A DNA stretch of 64,000 nt from NCBI RefSeq assembly GCF_000739065.1, contig NZ_CP009149.1, forward strand, positions 434,001 through 498,000, given 5' to 3'. The position numbers and the translations under genes were made by a program. This DNA is from Methanocaldococcus bathoardescens. GTDB lineage: Archaea; AGJL01; Methanococci; Methanococcales; Methanocaldococcaceae. Under the pieces are notes generated by a model. That model saw nothing but the letters and a program-made list of their open reading frames with translations. It had not been told where the DNA came from and did no database searches. Positions 9,320-18,124 of the stretch are shown here, one piece after another. How positions within the stretch are numbered: the first letter of the stretch is position 1; the number at the start of each line of letters is the position of its first letter.

Positions 9320-9706
9320 ATGAGGAGGGATGAATATTTTGAAAAATTGTTGGAGGTTATTGAAGAGTTAAAGATTGAAGCAGAAGAAAAGCCAATTATT
9401 GTTGAAGGTAAAAGAGATGTCGAAAGCTTAGAAAAATTAGGTGTTGAAGGGACTTTTATTATAATAGCCAAAACACCAGTTTATTTAATAGCTGATGAGC
9501 TTGTAAGGAAAGGAATTAGAGAAGTTATTCTACTAACTGACTTTGATAGAAGGGGTAGGATGTTAGCTAAAGCTATAATAGAAGAGTTTAGACATAGAGG
9601 AATTAAAGTAAATACAAAACTCAGACAGGAAATATTTATTTACACAAATAGCGGGATTAGAGATATAGAGAGTTTGTTTTCTTACGTGAATAAGAGGTTG
9701 TTCTGA
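9320..9706 (+). CDS. Toprim-domain protein, UPF0292 family
   Basis: 128 residues from ATG 9320; an in-frame ATG at 9314 overlaps the ribosome binding sequence GGAAGATGA and is less likely. A Toprim fold is indicated by PIIVEGKRDVESLEKLG, where Glu is the general-acid position, and by VILLTDFDRRGRML, the DxD metal motif. These residues bind Mg2+ in primases, topoisomerases and RNase M5-like nucleases. Stand-alone archaeal Toprim proteins of this size belong to UPF0292; substrate and reaction are unknown. The 3' end is followed by a decayed copy of itself at 9764-9808. Confidence 0.8.
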   Translation: MRRDEYFEKLLEVIEELKIEAEEKPIIVEGKRDVESLEKLGVEGTFIIIAKTPVYLIADELVRKGIREVILLTDFDRRGRMLAKAIIEEFRHRGIKVNTKLRQEIFIYTNSGIRDIESLFSYVNKRLF

Positions 9707-9763
9707 TACAAAGAGCAGAGAAAACATTAAATTAATTTTTAATCAATTTTAGAAAAAAAGTTG

Positions 9764-9808
9764 ATGGAGAGATTGTTTTCCTATGTTAATAAAAGAAGTT
9801 TATTTTAA
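9764..9808 (+). pseudogene. Decayed duplicate of the Toprim gene 3' end
   Basis: This 15-codon stretch reads MERLFSYVNKRSLF-stop. The end of the real gene (9668-9706) reads ESLFSYVNKRLF-stop. Eleven of the twelve terminal residues of the real gene reappear in order, yet many third positions differ, so the duplication is old or the sequence was once selected. No ribosome binding site precedes it. It may be a remnant of an alternative, longer C-terminus. Confidence 0.6.
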
Positions 9809-9816
9809 ATTTTAAT

Positions 9817-11364
9817 CTAGAGCATTCTTAATAACTTATCCCTTTTAATCTTTTTAATCATATTCTCCTGTTCTATTCTTTCATGAGTTTTTTGTAAAAT
9901 TTCTTTTATATTGTCAATATAGTATAATTTTGGCTTTCCACCTATTGATTTTATAATTCCTTCACTTTCTAATTTATTTAGTATTTGATAGAGTTTAGTT
10001 TGGGATAGATTTGTTAGTTGTAATAATTCTTTCGCTGTCAATTGTTTATTAATTAGATTTATAATTACCTCAATCTCATCATCTTCAAAATTGAAATTCT
10101 TTAACTCTTCCTTCCAATTTATGTTTCCATCTTGTGATAACTCAAATATAACTCCAGTGAATGATAAATTGTTATGGAATCTCACTAAATCCTTTGATAT
10201 TGTCTCACCATAGGTTAGCCAGCCAATACAGTCATTCCCCATAACATAATCTTCAAGTTTTTTGTAGGCGTTGTAGAAATTCAGAAGATATTCTGGAACA
10301 TATTCTTCAGATTCTCTAAACATTGGATTCTTTAGTACTTCTCTTGCGTAGCATTCATTTATAAATACTAATGGATTTTCGAATTTTTCTTTCTTTTTTA
10401 ATTCTTCAGTTAAGGAATTTATCTGTTTTTCTATATTGGTTTTCATTAATACAAGGAAAGTGCCCTCGATTAAGCTTCTTCTAAATATTAGAGCATTGTC
10501 TTCAATTTTTTCTAAATAAGCAGTAATATAATTTCCATTAATATCCATGTATCCAAGAGGGTGTATTAAGTAAAAATCAATATGTTTCAGCCCTCTTCTT
10601 TTTTTTCTAAGGTATTTTTCAATAACTTCTGTTGGTAGTTTTGTATATTCTGACAACATCTCTAAGTATCTTTGATAAGCAGGTTTTCCATCTAATTCAT
10701 AAACAGCCATCCCATCTGATTTAGTGACTCTTGCGTAAATATCTGTTGGCTCATAACCATGCCCGTAAATTAAATCGAACTTTAATTTTCCTCCAACAAC
10801 TCCAAAAACACAACAATCTTTAACAATCTTTCCTTTATATATCTGGAAAAACTTGTCAAATGAGCCATCATCAGCAGCTGTCCCTCCGACAATTGGAATG
10901 CTCAACTCCCTTCCTAAAACATCTAATATTTCTTGCTCACTATTTCTATCCCAATCAAAGAAAATAAATCCTAAAAAGTTGTCATCTATATTTAATTTTG
11001 GATATCTATCTCTAATACAAGTTTTTATTTTATCAGCTATTTTTTTACCTATTTCTTCAGCGTCTTTATCTATTTTTTCACACGATATTGCACTTTTGTA
11101 ATATTCTTCAAAAGCTAAAACTAAAACTCCATCTTCCTTTATATAATTTTTTCCAACAAATGTACCTCCCGTAGAACATCCAATAAGATTATCTAAAGAT
11201 ATATGTTGTTTCATCCCTTCAAATACATCTTTTAGCTTATCTTTATCAAATATTGAAGTTATAAATATTATTAAAGATGCCCTCCCCACATTTCTTTTTA
11301 TTTCTTCTCCAAGTTCGATTCCGTCTTTTATAGGGTTTTTTATTTTTTTGTGTATGTATATCAT
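9817..11364 (-). CDS. FIST-domain sensor with C-terminal winged-helix domain
   Basis: 515 residues from ATG 11362-11364, chosen because GGGGATTATA precedes it. Residues 1-190 look like a FIST N domain (LIGCSTGGTF and PIVGGTAADDGSFDKFFQIYKG), and 200-410 like FIST C (YELDGKPAYQRYLEMLSEYTK, NDCIGWLTYGETI). Residues about 425-500 contain a helix-turn-helix (LTAKELLQLTNLSQTKLYQILNKLESEG). FIST domains bind small ligands, probably amino acids; joined to a DNA-binding domain this should be a ligand-controlled transcription regulator. The target is unknown; the thrC gene and the long region 11365-11848 are next to it. Confidence 0.75.
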   Translation of the reverse strand: MIYIHKKIKNPIKDGIELGEEIKRNVGRASLIIFITSIFDKDKLKDVFEGMKQHISLDNLIGCSTGGTFVGKNYIKEDGVLVLAFEEYYKSAISCEKIDKDAEEIGKKIADKIKTCIRDRYPKLNIDDNFLGFIFFDWDRNSEQEILDVLGRELSIPIVGGTAADDGSFDKFFQIYKGKIVKDCCVFGVVGGKLKFDLIYGHGYEPTDIYARVTKSDGMAVYELDGKPAYQRYLEMLSEYTKLPTEVIEKYLRKKRRGLKHIDFYLIHPLGYMDINGNYITAYLEKIEDNALIFRRSLIEGTFLVLMKTNIEKQINSLTEELKKKEKFENPLVFINECYAREVLKNPMFRESEEYVPEYLLNFYNAYKKLEDYVMGNDCIGWLTYGETISKDLVRFHNNLSFTGVIFELSQDGNINWKEELKNFNFEDDEIEVIINLINKQLTAKELLQLTNLSQTKLYQILNKLESEGIIKSIGGKPKLYYIDNIKEILQKTHERIEQENMIKKIKRDKLLRML

Positions 11365-11848
11365 TATAATCCCCAAAAAAATTGTTTAATAACAGTGTTA
11401 CCAATATTTAATTCTAAATTATAGGTAAATAAATACAATGTGTTGCTAAGTATTTAGTAACCATACTAAAAATCGTAATCATCAAATATTTAACAACAGG
11501 TATAGCCGAGTATTTGAAATATTTTAGAATAGTTATATATATTTTTTGATACGTATTTCATCCTTCATATTACAAAGCTTAAAATAAAACTAATTTACTA
11601 TTTGGCCTAAAAAGCTTAAAAATATTAAAAATATGGTTTTTATAGTCAATCATCAAATAATTGACATTTTACTATGGTATAGACATAAAATCCGAAGGGT
11701 TTATAAGTTCCTTTTAACTGACAAACTTTTGATAATGAACTATAACTTACTTTATATGTTTTTCAGTTTTACCATTTTATTGATGCAAAACTTTATAACC
11801 TAACATCTCAAATAAAAAGTAACTGTTGTTTATAATTGAGGTGATGAA
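11365..11848. other. 484-bp intergenic region between divergent FIST regulator and thrC
   Basis: I see no credible reading frame on either strand. Visible structures are a palindrome GTCAAT...ATTGAC (11657-11677), a direct repeat of AAGCTTAAAA about 39 bp apart (11577 and 11616), several ATTTAACAAC/GTATTTAGTAA variants near 11440-11500, and a small hairpin ATCC-GAA-GGGT near 11690. The thrC promoter lies at its right end. Some of these repeats could be regulator sites, but nothing decides this. Confidence 0.4.
11786..11799 (+). promoter_or_regulatory. Probable thrC promoter
   Basis: GCAAAACTTTATAA fits an archaeal BRE (purine/A-rich) followed by a TATA box. It lies about 50 bp before the start codon, giving a leader of about 25 bases. 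Confidence 0.4.
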
Positions 11849-13066
11849 ATGTTACAAAAATGTATTGAATGTGGAAAAACTTACGATGTGGATGAGATAA
11901 TCTACACCTGCGAATGTGGTGGCTTATTAGAAATTGTTTATGACTATGAAGAAATAAAGGATAAAGTTTCAAAAGAAAAATTTAGAGAAAGAGAAATTAG
12001 TGTTTGGAGATATTTAGAATATTTGCCAGTAAAAGATGAAAGTAAAATTGTAAGTTTGTGTGAAGGGGGGACACCATTATACAGATGTAAAAATTTAGAG
12101 AAAGAGTTAGGAATTAAAGAACTCTATGTTAAAAATGAAGGAGCAAATCCAACTGGAAGCTTTAAAGATAGAGGTATGACTGTTGGTGTAACAAGAGCCA
12201 ATGAGTTGGGTGTTGAGGTTGTTGGATGTGCATCAACTGGAAATACTTCTGCCTCTTTAGCCGCTTACTCAGCAAGAAGTGGAAAGAAGTGTATTGTTTT
12301 ATTACCAGAAGGAAAGGTAGCTTTAGGAAAATTAGCTCAAGCAATGTTTTATGGGGCAAAAGTTATACAAGTTAAAGGAAACTTTGATGATGCTTTAGAT
12401 ATGGTTAAACAATTAGCAAAAGAAAAATTAATTTATTTATTAAATTCAATAAATCCATTCAGATTAGAGGGGCAGAAAACAATTGCTTTTGAAATATGCG
12501 ACCAATTAAATTGGCAAGTCCCAGATAGAGTTATTGTTCCTGTAGGAAACGCTGGAAATATCTCAGCTATATGGAAAGGATTTAAAGAATTTGAAATGAC
12601 TGGAATTATAGATGAACTTCCAAAAATGACTGGAATTCAGGCAGATGGAGCTAAGCCAATTGTTGAAGCTTTCAAAAAGAAAGCAAAAGAAATTATCCCA
12701 TATAAAAATCCAGAAACAATTGCAACAGCTATAAGGATTGGAAACCCAGTAAATGCCCCAAAGGCGTTAGATGCAATATATTCATCAAATGGCTATGCTG
12801 AATCAGTTACAGATGAAGAAATTATAGAAGCACAAAAATTATTAGCAAGGAGAGAAGGAATTTTTGTTGAACCAGCTTCAGCCTCTTCAATAGCTGGGCT
12901 TAAGAAGTTGTTGGATGAAGGAATTATTGATAAAGATGAGAGAATTGTTTGTATAACAACCGGACATGGGTTAAAAGACCCAGATGCTGCTATAAGAGTA
13001 AGTGAAGAACCAATTAAGATTGAATGTGATATGGAAATTCTAAAGAAATTGTTGAAAGAGTTATAA
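11849..13066 (+). CDS. thrC: Threonine synthase
   Basis: 405 residues. The N-terminus carries a rubredoxin-like zinc ribbon (CIECGKTYDVDEIIYTCECG). The PLP lysine lies in NPTGSFKDRGM, followed by the GCASTGNTSASLAAYSA phosphate-binding segment. The enzyme converts O-phosphohomoserine to threonine. A GAGGTGATGAA sequence precedes ATG 11849. It is monocistronic here; leuD starts 126 bp later behind its own leader. Confidence 0.95.
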   Translation: MLQKCIECGKTYDVDEIIYTCECGGLLEIVYDYEEIKDKVSKEKFREREISVWRYLEYLPVKDESKIVSLCEGGTPLYRCKNLEKELGIKELYVKNEGANPTGSFKDRGMTVGVTRANELGVEVVGCASTGNTSASLAAYSARSGKKCIVLLPEGKVALGKLAQAMFYGAKVIQVKGNFDDALDMVKQLAKEKLIYLLNSINPFRLEGQKTIAFEICDQLNWQVPDRVIVPVGNAGNISAIWKGFKEFEMTGIIDELPKMTGIQADGAKPIVEAFKKKAKEIIPYKNPETIATAIRIGNPVNAPKALDAIYSSNGYAESVTDEEIIEAQKLLARREGIFVEPASASSIAGLKKLLDEGIIDKDERIVCITTGHGLKDPDAAIRVSEEPIKIECDMEILKKLLKEL

Positions 13067-13191
13067 TATTTTTAAATTTTAATTACTAATCTCAAATCAC
13101 CAAATATTTATAAAGACAATGAAGTTATAAAAAATAAAAGTATTTATTATACTTCATCTTTTTTATTATCAAAAATTATTAGGTGGGAATT

Positions 13192-13701
13192 ATGAAAAGT
13201 GTAATAAAGGGAAAAGTTTGGAAGTTTGGAGATAACGTAGATACAGATGCTATATTGCCAGCAAGATACTTAGTTTATACAAAACCTGAAGAATTAGCTC
13301 AGTTTGTTATGACCGGAGCAGACCCTGAATTTCCAAAGAAAGTTAAGCCAGGAGATATAATAGTTGGAGGAAAGAACTTTGGTTGTGGTTCGAGTAGAGA
13401 ACATGCCCCATTAGGATTAAAAGGGGCTGGAATTAGCTGTGTTATTGCTGAGAGTTTCGCAAGAATATTTTATAGAAACGCTATTAACGTTGGATTGCCA
13501 TTGATTGAATGTAAAGGAATTTCAGAGAAGGTTAATGAAGGAGATGAATTGGAAGTTAATTTAGAAACTGGAGAGATTAAAAACTTAACTACTGGAGAGG
13601 TTATGAAAGGAAATAAATTGCCAGAGTTTATGATGGAAATTTTAGAGGCAGGAGGATTAATGCCATATTTAAAGAAAAAAATGGAAGCTAAAAGTCAATA
13701 A
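13192..13701 (+). CDS. leuD: 3-isopropylmalate dehydratase small subunit LeuD
   Basis: 169 residues of the aconitase swivel domain family, with [21 protein letters not shown], the [12 protein letters not shown] loop and [16 protein letters not shown]. The loop after ARYL reads VYTKPEE; a YLVY loop is found in M. jannaschii LeuD (MJ1277), whereas YLRT marks the homoaconitase subunit, which is encoded separately at 19668. It pairs with a large iron-sulfur subunit not in this window for leucine synthesis. The start is ATG 13192 behind AGGTGGGAATT; the longer frame starts on the GTG of that site. Confidence 0.9.
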   Translation: MKSVIKGKVWKFGDNVDTDAILPARYLVYTKPEELAQFVMTGADPEFPKKVKPGDIIVGGKNFGCGSSREHAPLGLKGAGISCVIAESFARIFYRNAINVGLPLIECKGISEKVNEGDELEVNLETGEIKNLTTGEVMKGNKLPEFMMEILEAGGLMPYLKKKMEAKSQ

Positions 13702-13748
13702 TCAAATTTTGTCTTCTATTTTATTTTTTGTTATTTAGTGGTGATATT

Positions 13749-13952
13749 ATGACTACAAAGACGATAACCTTAACTTTTGAAATTCCAGAATTTATTGATA
13801 AAAATAAATTCAAAAAAGAGCTTGAAAATTTCATCAAGAAAAAAATCTTGGAAGAGAAGTTTTATAAGCTTATGGAAGGTGTAGATGTTGAAAAAATTGA
13901 AAAAGAATGTGAAGAATTTAGAAAAAAATTCAAACTCAGAAATTTTGATTGA
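13749..13952 (+). CDS. Probable antitoxin of a VapBC-like pair
   Basis: 67 residues from ATG 13749, preceded by GGTGATATT. The first 15 residues (MTTKTITLTFEIPEF) look like a beta strand that could pair in a dimer; the rest is a charged helix (about 17-60). No typical AbrB or RHH motif is certain. The PIN-domain gene overlaps its 3' end by 68 bp in another frame, the layout of a toxin-antitoxin pair with translational coupling. Confidence 0.65.
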   Translation: MTTKTITLTFEIPEFIDKNKFKKELENFIKKKILEEKFYKLMEGVDVEKIEKECEEFRKKFKLRNFD

Positions 13953-14304
13953 TACATGTGTAATTATTGATTACTACAAAAAGAGAAAGATAATAGAAAT
14001 TGAAGGATGTGCAATATCAATTATAACTTTATTAGAATTTATAAGAGGAATCCCAGATGATAAAAGGAAGGAAATGTTGAATTTATTAAAATGTATGTTT
14101 AAAGTTATAAATGTTGATGACGACATCATACTTAAGTATTGTGAAATCTACAATGATTTAAAAAGAAAAGGAAAAATGTTGGATGATGCTGATTTGTTAA
14201 TAGGATGCACAGCAATAGCTAAAGGATATAAATTATTCACCAATAATAAAAAGCATTTTGAAAGGTTAAAAGATTATGGTCTCGAATTTTATGAAGAGGG
14301 ATAA
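13885..14304 (+). CDS. vapC: PIN-domain ribonuclease, VapC-like toxin
   Basis: 139 residues. The acidic PIN set is present: Asp23 in [11 protein letters not shown], Glu51 in LEFIRG, Asp101/Asp103 in [10 protein letters not shown], and Asn120/Asn121 in FTNNKKHF. Such enzymes cut RNA, often initiator tRNA or rRNA. ATG 13885 follows GGAAGGTG closely, so the 68-bp overlap with the antitoxin looks genuine, although a start nearer residue 20 would suit many PIN proteins. It ends one base before ilvD, and its last codons hold the ilvD ribosome binding site. Confidence 0.8.
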   Translation: MLKKLKKNVKNLEKNSNSEILIDTCVIIDYYKKRKIIEIEGCAISIITLLEFIRGIPDDKRKEMLNLLKCMFKVINVDDDIILKYCEIYNDLKRKGKMLDDADLLIGCTAIAKGYKLFTNNKKHFERLKDYGLEFYEEG

Positions 14305-14305
14305 A

Positions 14306-15967
14306 ATGATAAGTGATAGAGTAAAAAAAGGAATAAAAAGAGCACCAAATAGAAGTTTATTAAAAGCTTGTGGATACACAGATGAAGAGATAGACAGACC
14401 TTTTATTGGAGTTGTTAATAGCTTTACAGAAGTAGTTCCGGGACATATTCATTTAAAAGATATTGCTGAGGCGGTTAAAAAAGGAATATACGCAAATGGA
14501 GGAACAGCTTTTGAATTCAACACAATGGCAATATGTGATGGAATAGCAATGGGTCATGAGGGGATGAGATACTCTCTTCCATCAAGAGAGATTATTGCAG
14601 ATACTGTAGAAAGTATGGCAAAAGCTCATGGATTTGATGGTTTAGTTTTAATTCCAAGCTGTGATAAAATAGTTCCTGGAATGATAATGGGGGCTATAAG
14701 AACTGGATTACCATTTATAGTTGTTACTGGAGGGCCAATGTTCCCTGGAGAGTTAAGAGGAAAGAAGTACGATTTAATTAGTGTATTTGAGGGAGTTGGG
14801 GCTTGTGCAGCTGGAAAAATTACAGAGGAAGAGCTTAAAGAGATAGAAAATATTGCTTGCCCTGGAGCTGGTAGTTGTGCAGGTTTATTTACCGCAAATA
14901 CAATGGCTTGCCTAACTGAAGCTATGGGATTGTCTCTTCCTTACTGTGCAACAGCACACGCAACAACTGCAGAGAAAATAAGGATAGCAAAGAAAAGTGG
15001 GATGAGAATAGTTGATTTAGTTAGAAATAATATAACCCCAGATAAGATTTTAACTAAAGAGGCATTTGAAAATGCTATATTAGTAGATTTAGCTTTAGGG
15101 GGTTCAACAAACACAACCTTACATATCCCAGCAATAGCAAATGAAATAAAGCCAAAATTTGTAACATTAGACGATTTTGATAGGTTATCAGATGAAGTTC
15201 CACACATAGCTTCTTTAAGACCTGGAGGAGAGCACTTTATAATTGATTTACATAGAGCTGGAGGTATTCCTGCTGTATTAAAAGTTTTGGAAGAGAAGGT
15301 AAGAAAAGAATGCCTAACAGTTAGTGGAAAAACAGTTGGAGAGATTATTAAAGAAGTTAAATATATTGACCATAATATTATCAGATCAATAGACAATCCA
15401 GTCCATGAAACAGCTGGTTTGAGAATATTGAAGGGAAGTTTAGCACCTAATGGAGCAGTAGTTAAAATTGGAGCTGTGAATCCAAAGATGTATAAACATG
15501 AAGGACCTGCAAGAGTGTTTGATAGTGAAGAAGAGGCAGTTGATGCAATATTGGGAGGAGATATTGAGAGAGGAGATGTTGTAGTTATTAGATATGAAGG
15601 GCCTGCAGGAGGGCCAGGGATGAGAGAGATGTTGGCTCCAACCTCAGCAATATGTGGAATGGGGTTGGATGATTCAGTGGCATTAATTACAGATGGTAGA
15701 TTCAGTGGAGGTAGTAGAGGGCCTTGTATTGGACACGTTTCACCAGAAGCAATGGCTGGAGGGCCGATAGCGATAGTTGAGGATGGAGATATAATTAAAA
15801 TAGATATGATAAACAAAAGATTAGATTTAGCTTTAGATGAAGAAGAGATTAAAGAAAGATTAGCTAAATGGAAAAAACCTGAACCAAAGGTCAAAAAAGG
15901 TTACTTAGCGAGATATGCTAAGCTTGTAACATCAGCTGATGAAGGGGCTGTGTTAAGATACGATTAA
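14306..15967 (+). CDS. ilvD: Dihydroxy-acid dehydratase
   Basis: 553 residues, the normal length. Iron-sulfur ligand motifs are visible: [25 protein letters not shown], and the C-terminal [23 protein letters not shown]. It makes 2-oxo acids for valine, isoleucine and coenzyme A synthesis. The start ATG 14306 follows GAGGGATAAA; the longest frame starts 30 bp earlier inside vapC. The stop codon TAA (15965-15967) lies within the terminal repeat of the palindromic element at 15964-16062. Confidence 0.95.
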   Translation: MISDRVKKGIKRAPNRSLLKACGYTDEEIDRPFIGVVNSFTEVVPGHIHLKDIAEAVKKGIYANGGTAFEFNTMAICDGIAMGHEGMRYSLPSREIIADTVESMAKAHGFDGLVLIPSCDKIVPGMIMGAIRTGLPFIVVTGGPMFPGELRGKKYDLISVFEGVGACAAGKITEEELKEIENIACPGAGSCAGLFTANTMACLTEAMGLSLPYCATAHATTAEKIRIAKKSGMRIVDLVRNNITPDKILTKEAFENAILVDLALGGSTNTTLHIPAIANEIKPKFVTLDDFDRLSDEVPHIASLRPGGEHFIIDLHRAGGIPAVLKVLEEKVRKECLTVSGKTVGEIIKEVKYIDHNIIRSIDNPVHETAGLRILKGSLAPNGAVVKIGAVNPKMYKHEGPARVFDSEEEAVDAILGGDIERGDVVVIRYEGPAGGPGMREMLAPTSAICGMGLDDSVALITDGRFSGGSRGPCIGHVSPEAMAGGPIAIVEDGDIIKIDMINKRLDLALDEEEIKERLAKWKKPEPKVKKGYLARYAKLVTSADEGAVLRYD

Positions 15968-16062
15968 TAGGACTTTCGCAGGAATAAAATTCTTTTAAGG
16001 AACTAATGCCCAAAGGCATATAAATCCTTAATAAATAATATAAACTGCGAAAGTCCTATTAA
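15964..16062. repeat. Nested palindromic element, type B, copy 1
   Basis: 99 bp with perfect 18-bp terminal inverted repeats TTAATAGGACTTTCGCAG / CTGCGAAAGTCCTATTAA. Inside are a second palindrome (TTAAGGA...TCCTTAA) and a central ATGCC-CAAA-GGCAT hairpin. It separates the convergent ilvD and antiporter genes and contains the ilvD stop codon. It aligns end to end with the inverted copy at 54034-54128. Confidence 0.88.
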
Positions 16063-16082
16063 ATTAGATTGAATTAGCCAAT

Positions 16083-17243
16083 TTAACTTTTTTTATCATA
16101 TTTTGCAACAAATATATGCTTCACTACTATTGGAGTTATTGTAGCTGTTATTACAGAGAGAGTTACAATTGTCACAAATATCTCATTTCCTATTAAACCA
16201 AGCTCTTTTCCAATTGAAGCTGCAACTAATGAAGCTGAAATTTTTGGAACTGTTAATAAACTTCCAATGATATTTTTTACTTTATCAAATCTCAAAATTT
16301 TCAAAGCCATAAAACCAGAGATGAATTTTAATGCCACTGCTGAAATTAATGTGATTAATAAGAGCTCTAAATTACTCAAATCAAATATTACTCTTATATT
16401 TGTTTCCATTCCTAAGACTAAGAAGAATATTGGTATAAAGAAACCATAACCAATTGCATTTAAATTTTTGTTTAGAAGTTCATCATGCTCTTCCTTAGTT
16501 AAAGCTTCACTAACAGCAACACCACAGATAAAAGCTCCCACTATTGGATGGATTCCAACAATCTCCCCAACTATTATGGCAATGAATATAATAAATAAAA
16601 CATAGTGTATTCTCTGTGCATGAAGTTTTTCAAATATACCAAGGATATGTTTAGAGAGGTATGGAATGGCTAAAAGCAACACCACAATATATAAAAATGC
16701 CTCTAATAAGAACATTCCAACATTTCCTCCACCAACCCCTAACTTTATAACCACTGATAGCAAAAGGAGTGTAAATAAATCAACAGTAATTGTAGCACTT
16801 AAAATTATAGTCCCTAATCTTGTTTTGACCATTTTCAGTTCTTCCAATACGCCATAAACAATGGCTACAGAGTGAGATGCAAAAATTACAGCATACAACA
16901 AACTCCCAATAAATCCAAGACCTAAATACTGTCCAATTAAATAACCTCCAAAGCCAGGGATTAACAATGAAAATGAACTCAAAATTAGAGAGTTCTTAAA
17001 CTCTTCCTTTAAAGTTTCATTATCCACTTCTAAACCAGCTAAAAACATTAGCATAATTGCTCCAAAATCTGCAAGCACTTTTAATGTCTCATCCAGTTGT
17101 AATATATTTAACCCATAAGGTCCTATAATAATCCCTGCAATCATAATCGATGTTATAGCAGGGATATTAAATTTCTTTAATAGATTTGGCACGATGAAGA
17201 TTATTGACAATATTATAAAGAATATGTAGTAATAACTATCCAT
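16083..17243 (-). CDS. Cation/proton antiporter, CPA2 (KefB/NapA) family
   Basis: 386 residues with about 12 predicted membrane segments and almost no soluble domain. It has the CPA2 marks SIMIAGIIIGPYGL, FLAGLEVD, SHSVAIVYGVLEE and HPIVGAFICGVAVSEAL. It most likely exchanges Na+ (or K+) for H+ across the cytoplasmic membrane, which matters in methanogens that use both ion gradients. There is no C-terminal TrkA-N domain. GGTGAGGTA precedes ATG 17243. It diverges from dphB. Confidence 0.85.
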   Translation of the reverse strand: MDSYYYIFFIILSIIFIVPNLLKKFNIPAITSIMIAGIIIGPYGLNILQLDETLKVLADFGAIMLMFLAGLEVDNETLKEEFKNSLILSSFSLLIPGFGGYLIGQYLGLGFIGSLLYAVIFASHSVAIVYGVLEELKMVKTRLGTIILSATITVDLFTLLLLSVVIKLGVGGGNVGMFLLEAFLYIVVLLLAIPYLSKHILGIFEKLHAQRIHYVLFIIFIAIIVGEIVGIHPIVGAFICGVAVSEALTKEEHDELLNKNLNAIGYGFFIPIFFLVLGMETNIRVIFDLSNLELLLITLISAVALKFISGFMALKILRFDKVKNIIGSLLTVPKISASLVAASIGKELGLIGNEIFVTIVTLSVITATITPIVVKHIFVAKYDKKS

Positions 17244-17329
17244 TACCTCACCATCAAGATTTTGATTGTTAGATTAGGAGATTATTTAGTATATAATCCT
17301 TTTGCCGAAACAAAAAATTGGTGATATCA

Positions 17330-18103
17330 ATGCTAATCTTAGCAGGTTTGGGACTTTATGATGAGAATGACATGACACTAAAAACCTTAAAATTTGCTAA
17401 AAAAGCTGATAAAATTTATGCTGAATTTTACACCGCAGTTTTAACTGGAACTACAATAGAAAAGATAGAAGAAGTTTTAGGTAAAAAGATACATGTTTTG
17501 AGTAGGAAAGAGGTTGAATATGAAGGATACAAGTTAATTGAAGAAGCAAAGGATAAAGATATAATGTTTTTAACTGCTGGCGACCCAATGGTTGCTACAA
17601 CACACGTTGATTTAGCAATAGAGGCAAAAAAGAAAGGGGTTGATGTTGTGATAATAAATGCCCCATCAATTTATTCAGCTGTTGGAATTACTGGATTACA
17701 ATTATATAAATTTGGTAGAACTGCTTCAATTGTATTTCCAGAAGAAAATTACTTCCCAGAAACTCCATATAATGTAATAAAAGAAAACTTAGAGAGAGGT
17801 TTGCATACTCTCTGCTTATTAGATATTAGAGTTGATGAAAATGAAAAGAGGTTTATGACAGCAAATGAGGGATTAAAAGTGTTATTAGAATTGGAAAATA
17901 GGAAGAAAGAAAATATAATAAGTGAAGATACAAAAGCTGTGGTAGTTGCAAGAGCTGGAAGTTTGAAACCAAAACTTGTTTATGGAAAAATAAAAGATTT
18001 AATAAATTATGACTTTGGAGAGCCGTTACATTGTATAATAATTCCAGGAAAACTTCATTTCATGGAAGAAGATGCATTAAAATATTTATGTGAAAATATT
18101 TAA
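17330..18103 (+). CDS. dphB: Diphthine synthase
   Basis: 257 residues, SAM-dependent methyltransferase of the tetrapyrrole-methylase fold, with LAGLGLYDENDMTLK at the start and MFLTAGDPMVATTH, the SAM-binding GDP loop. It methylates the modified histidine of elongation factor 2 in diphthamide synthesis. ATG 17330 follows GGTGATATCA; the longer frame begins on an upstream TTG. It converges with bpsA, with 21 bp of A+T palindrome between. Confidence 0.93.
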   Translation: MLILAGLGLYDENDMTLKTLKFAKKADKIYAEFYTAVLTGTTIEKIEEVLGKKIHVLSRKEVEYEGYKLIEEAKDKDIMFLTAGDPMVATTHVDLAIEAKKKGVDVVIINAPSIYSAVGITGLQLYKFGRTASIVFPEENYFPETPYNVIKENLERGLHTLCLLDIRVDENEKRFMTANEGLKVLLELENRKKENIISEDTKAVVVARAGSLKPKLVYGKIKDLINYDFGEPLHCIIIPGKLHFMEEDALKYLCENI

Positions 18104-18124
18104 TTTAAAAATTTTAAAAATTTT

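Noticed and set aside
11701-11755. Another palindromic element (TATAAGTTC...GAACTATA)
   Set aside because: The ends pair over only about 8 bases with a one-base slip, and there is no central stem, so it may be a remnant but cannot be supported.
13885-13952. Overlap of antitoxin and toxin as a frameshifted single gene
   Set aside because: Both parts have their own binding site, and the PIN domain is complete without the antitoxin part.
14941-15894. A 317-codon open frame on the minus strand
   Set aside because: It lies fully inside ilvD, has no ribosome binding site, and its composition (Ser/Ile/Pro-rich) is that of an antisense shadow.
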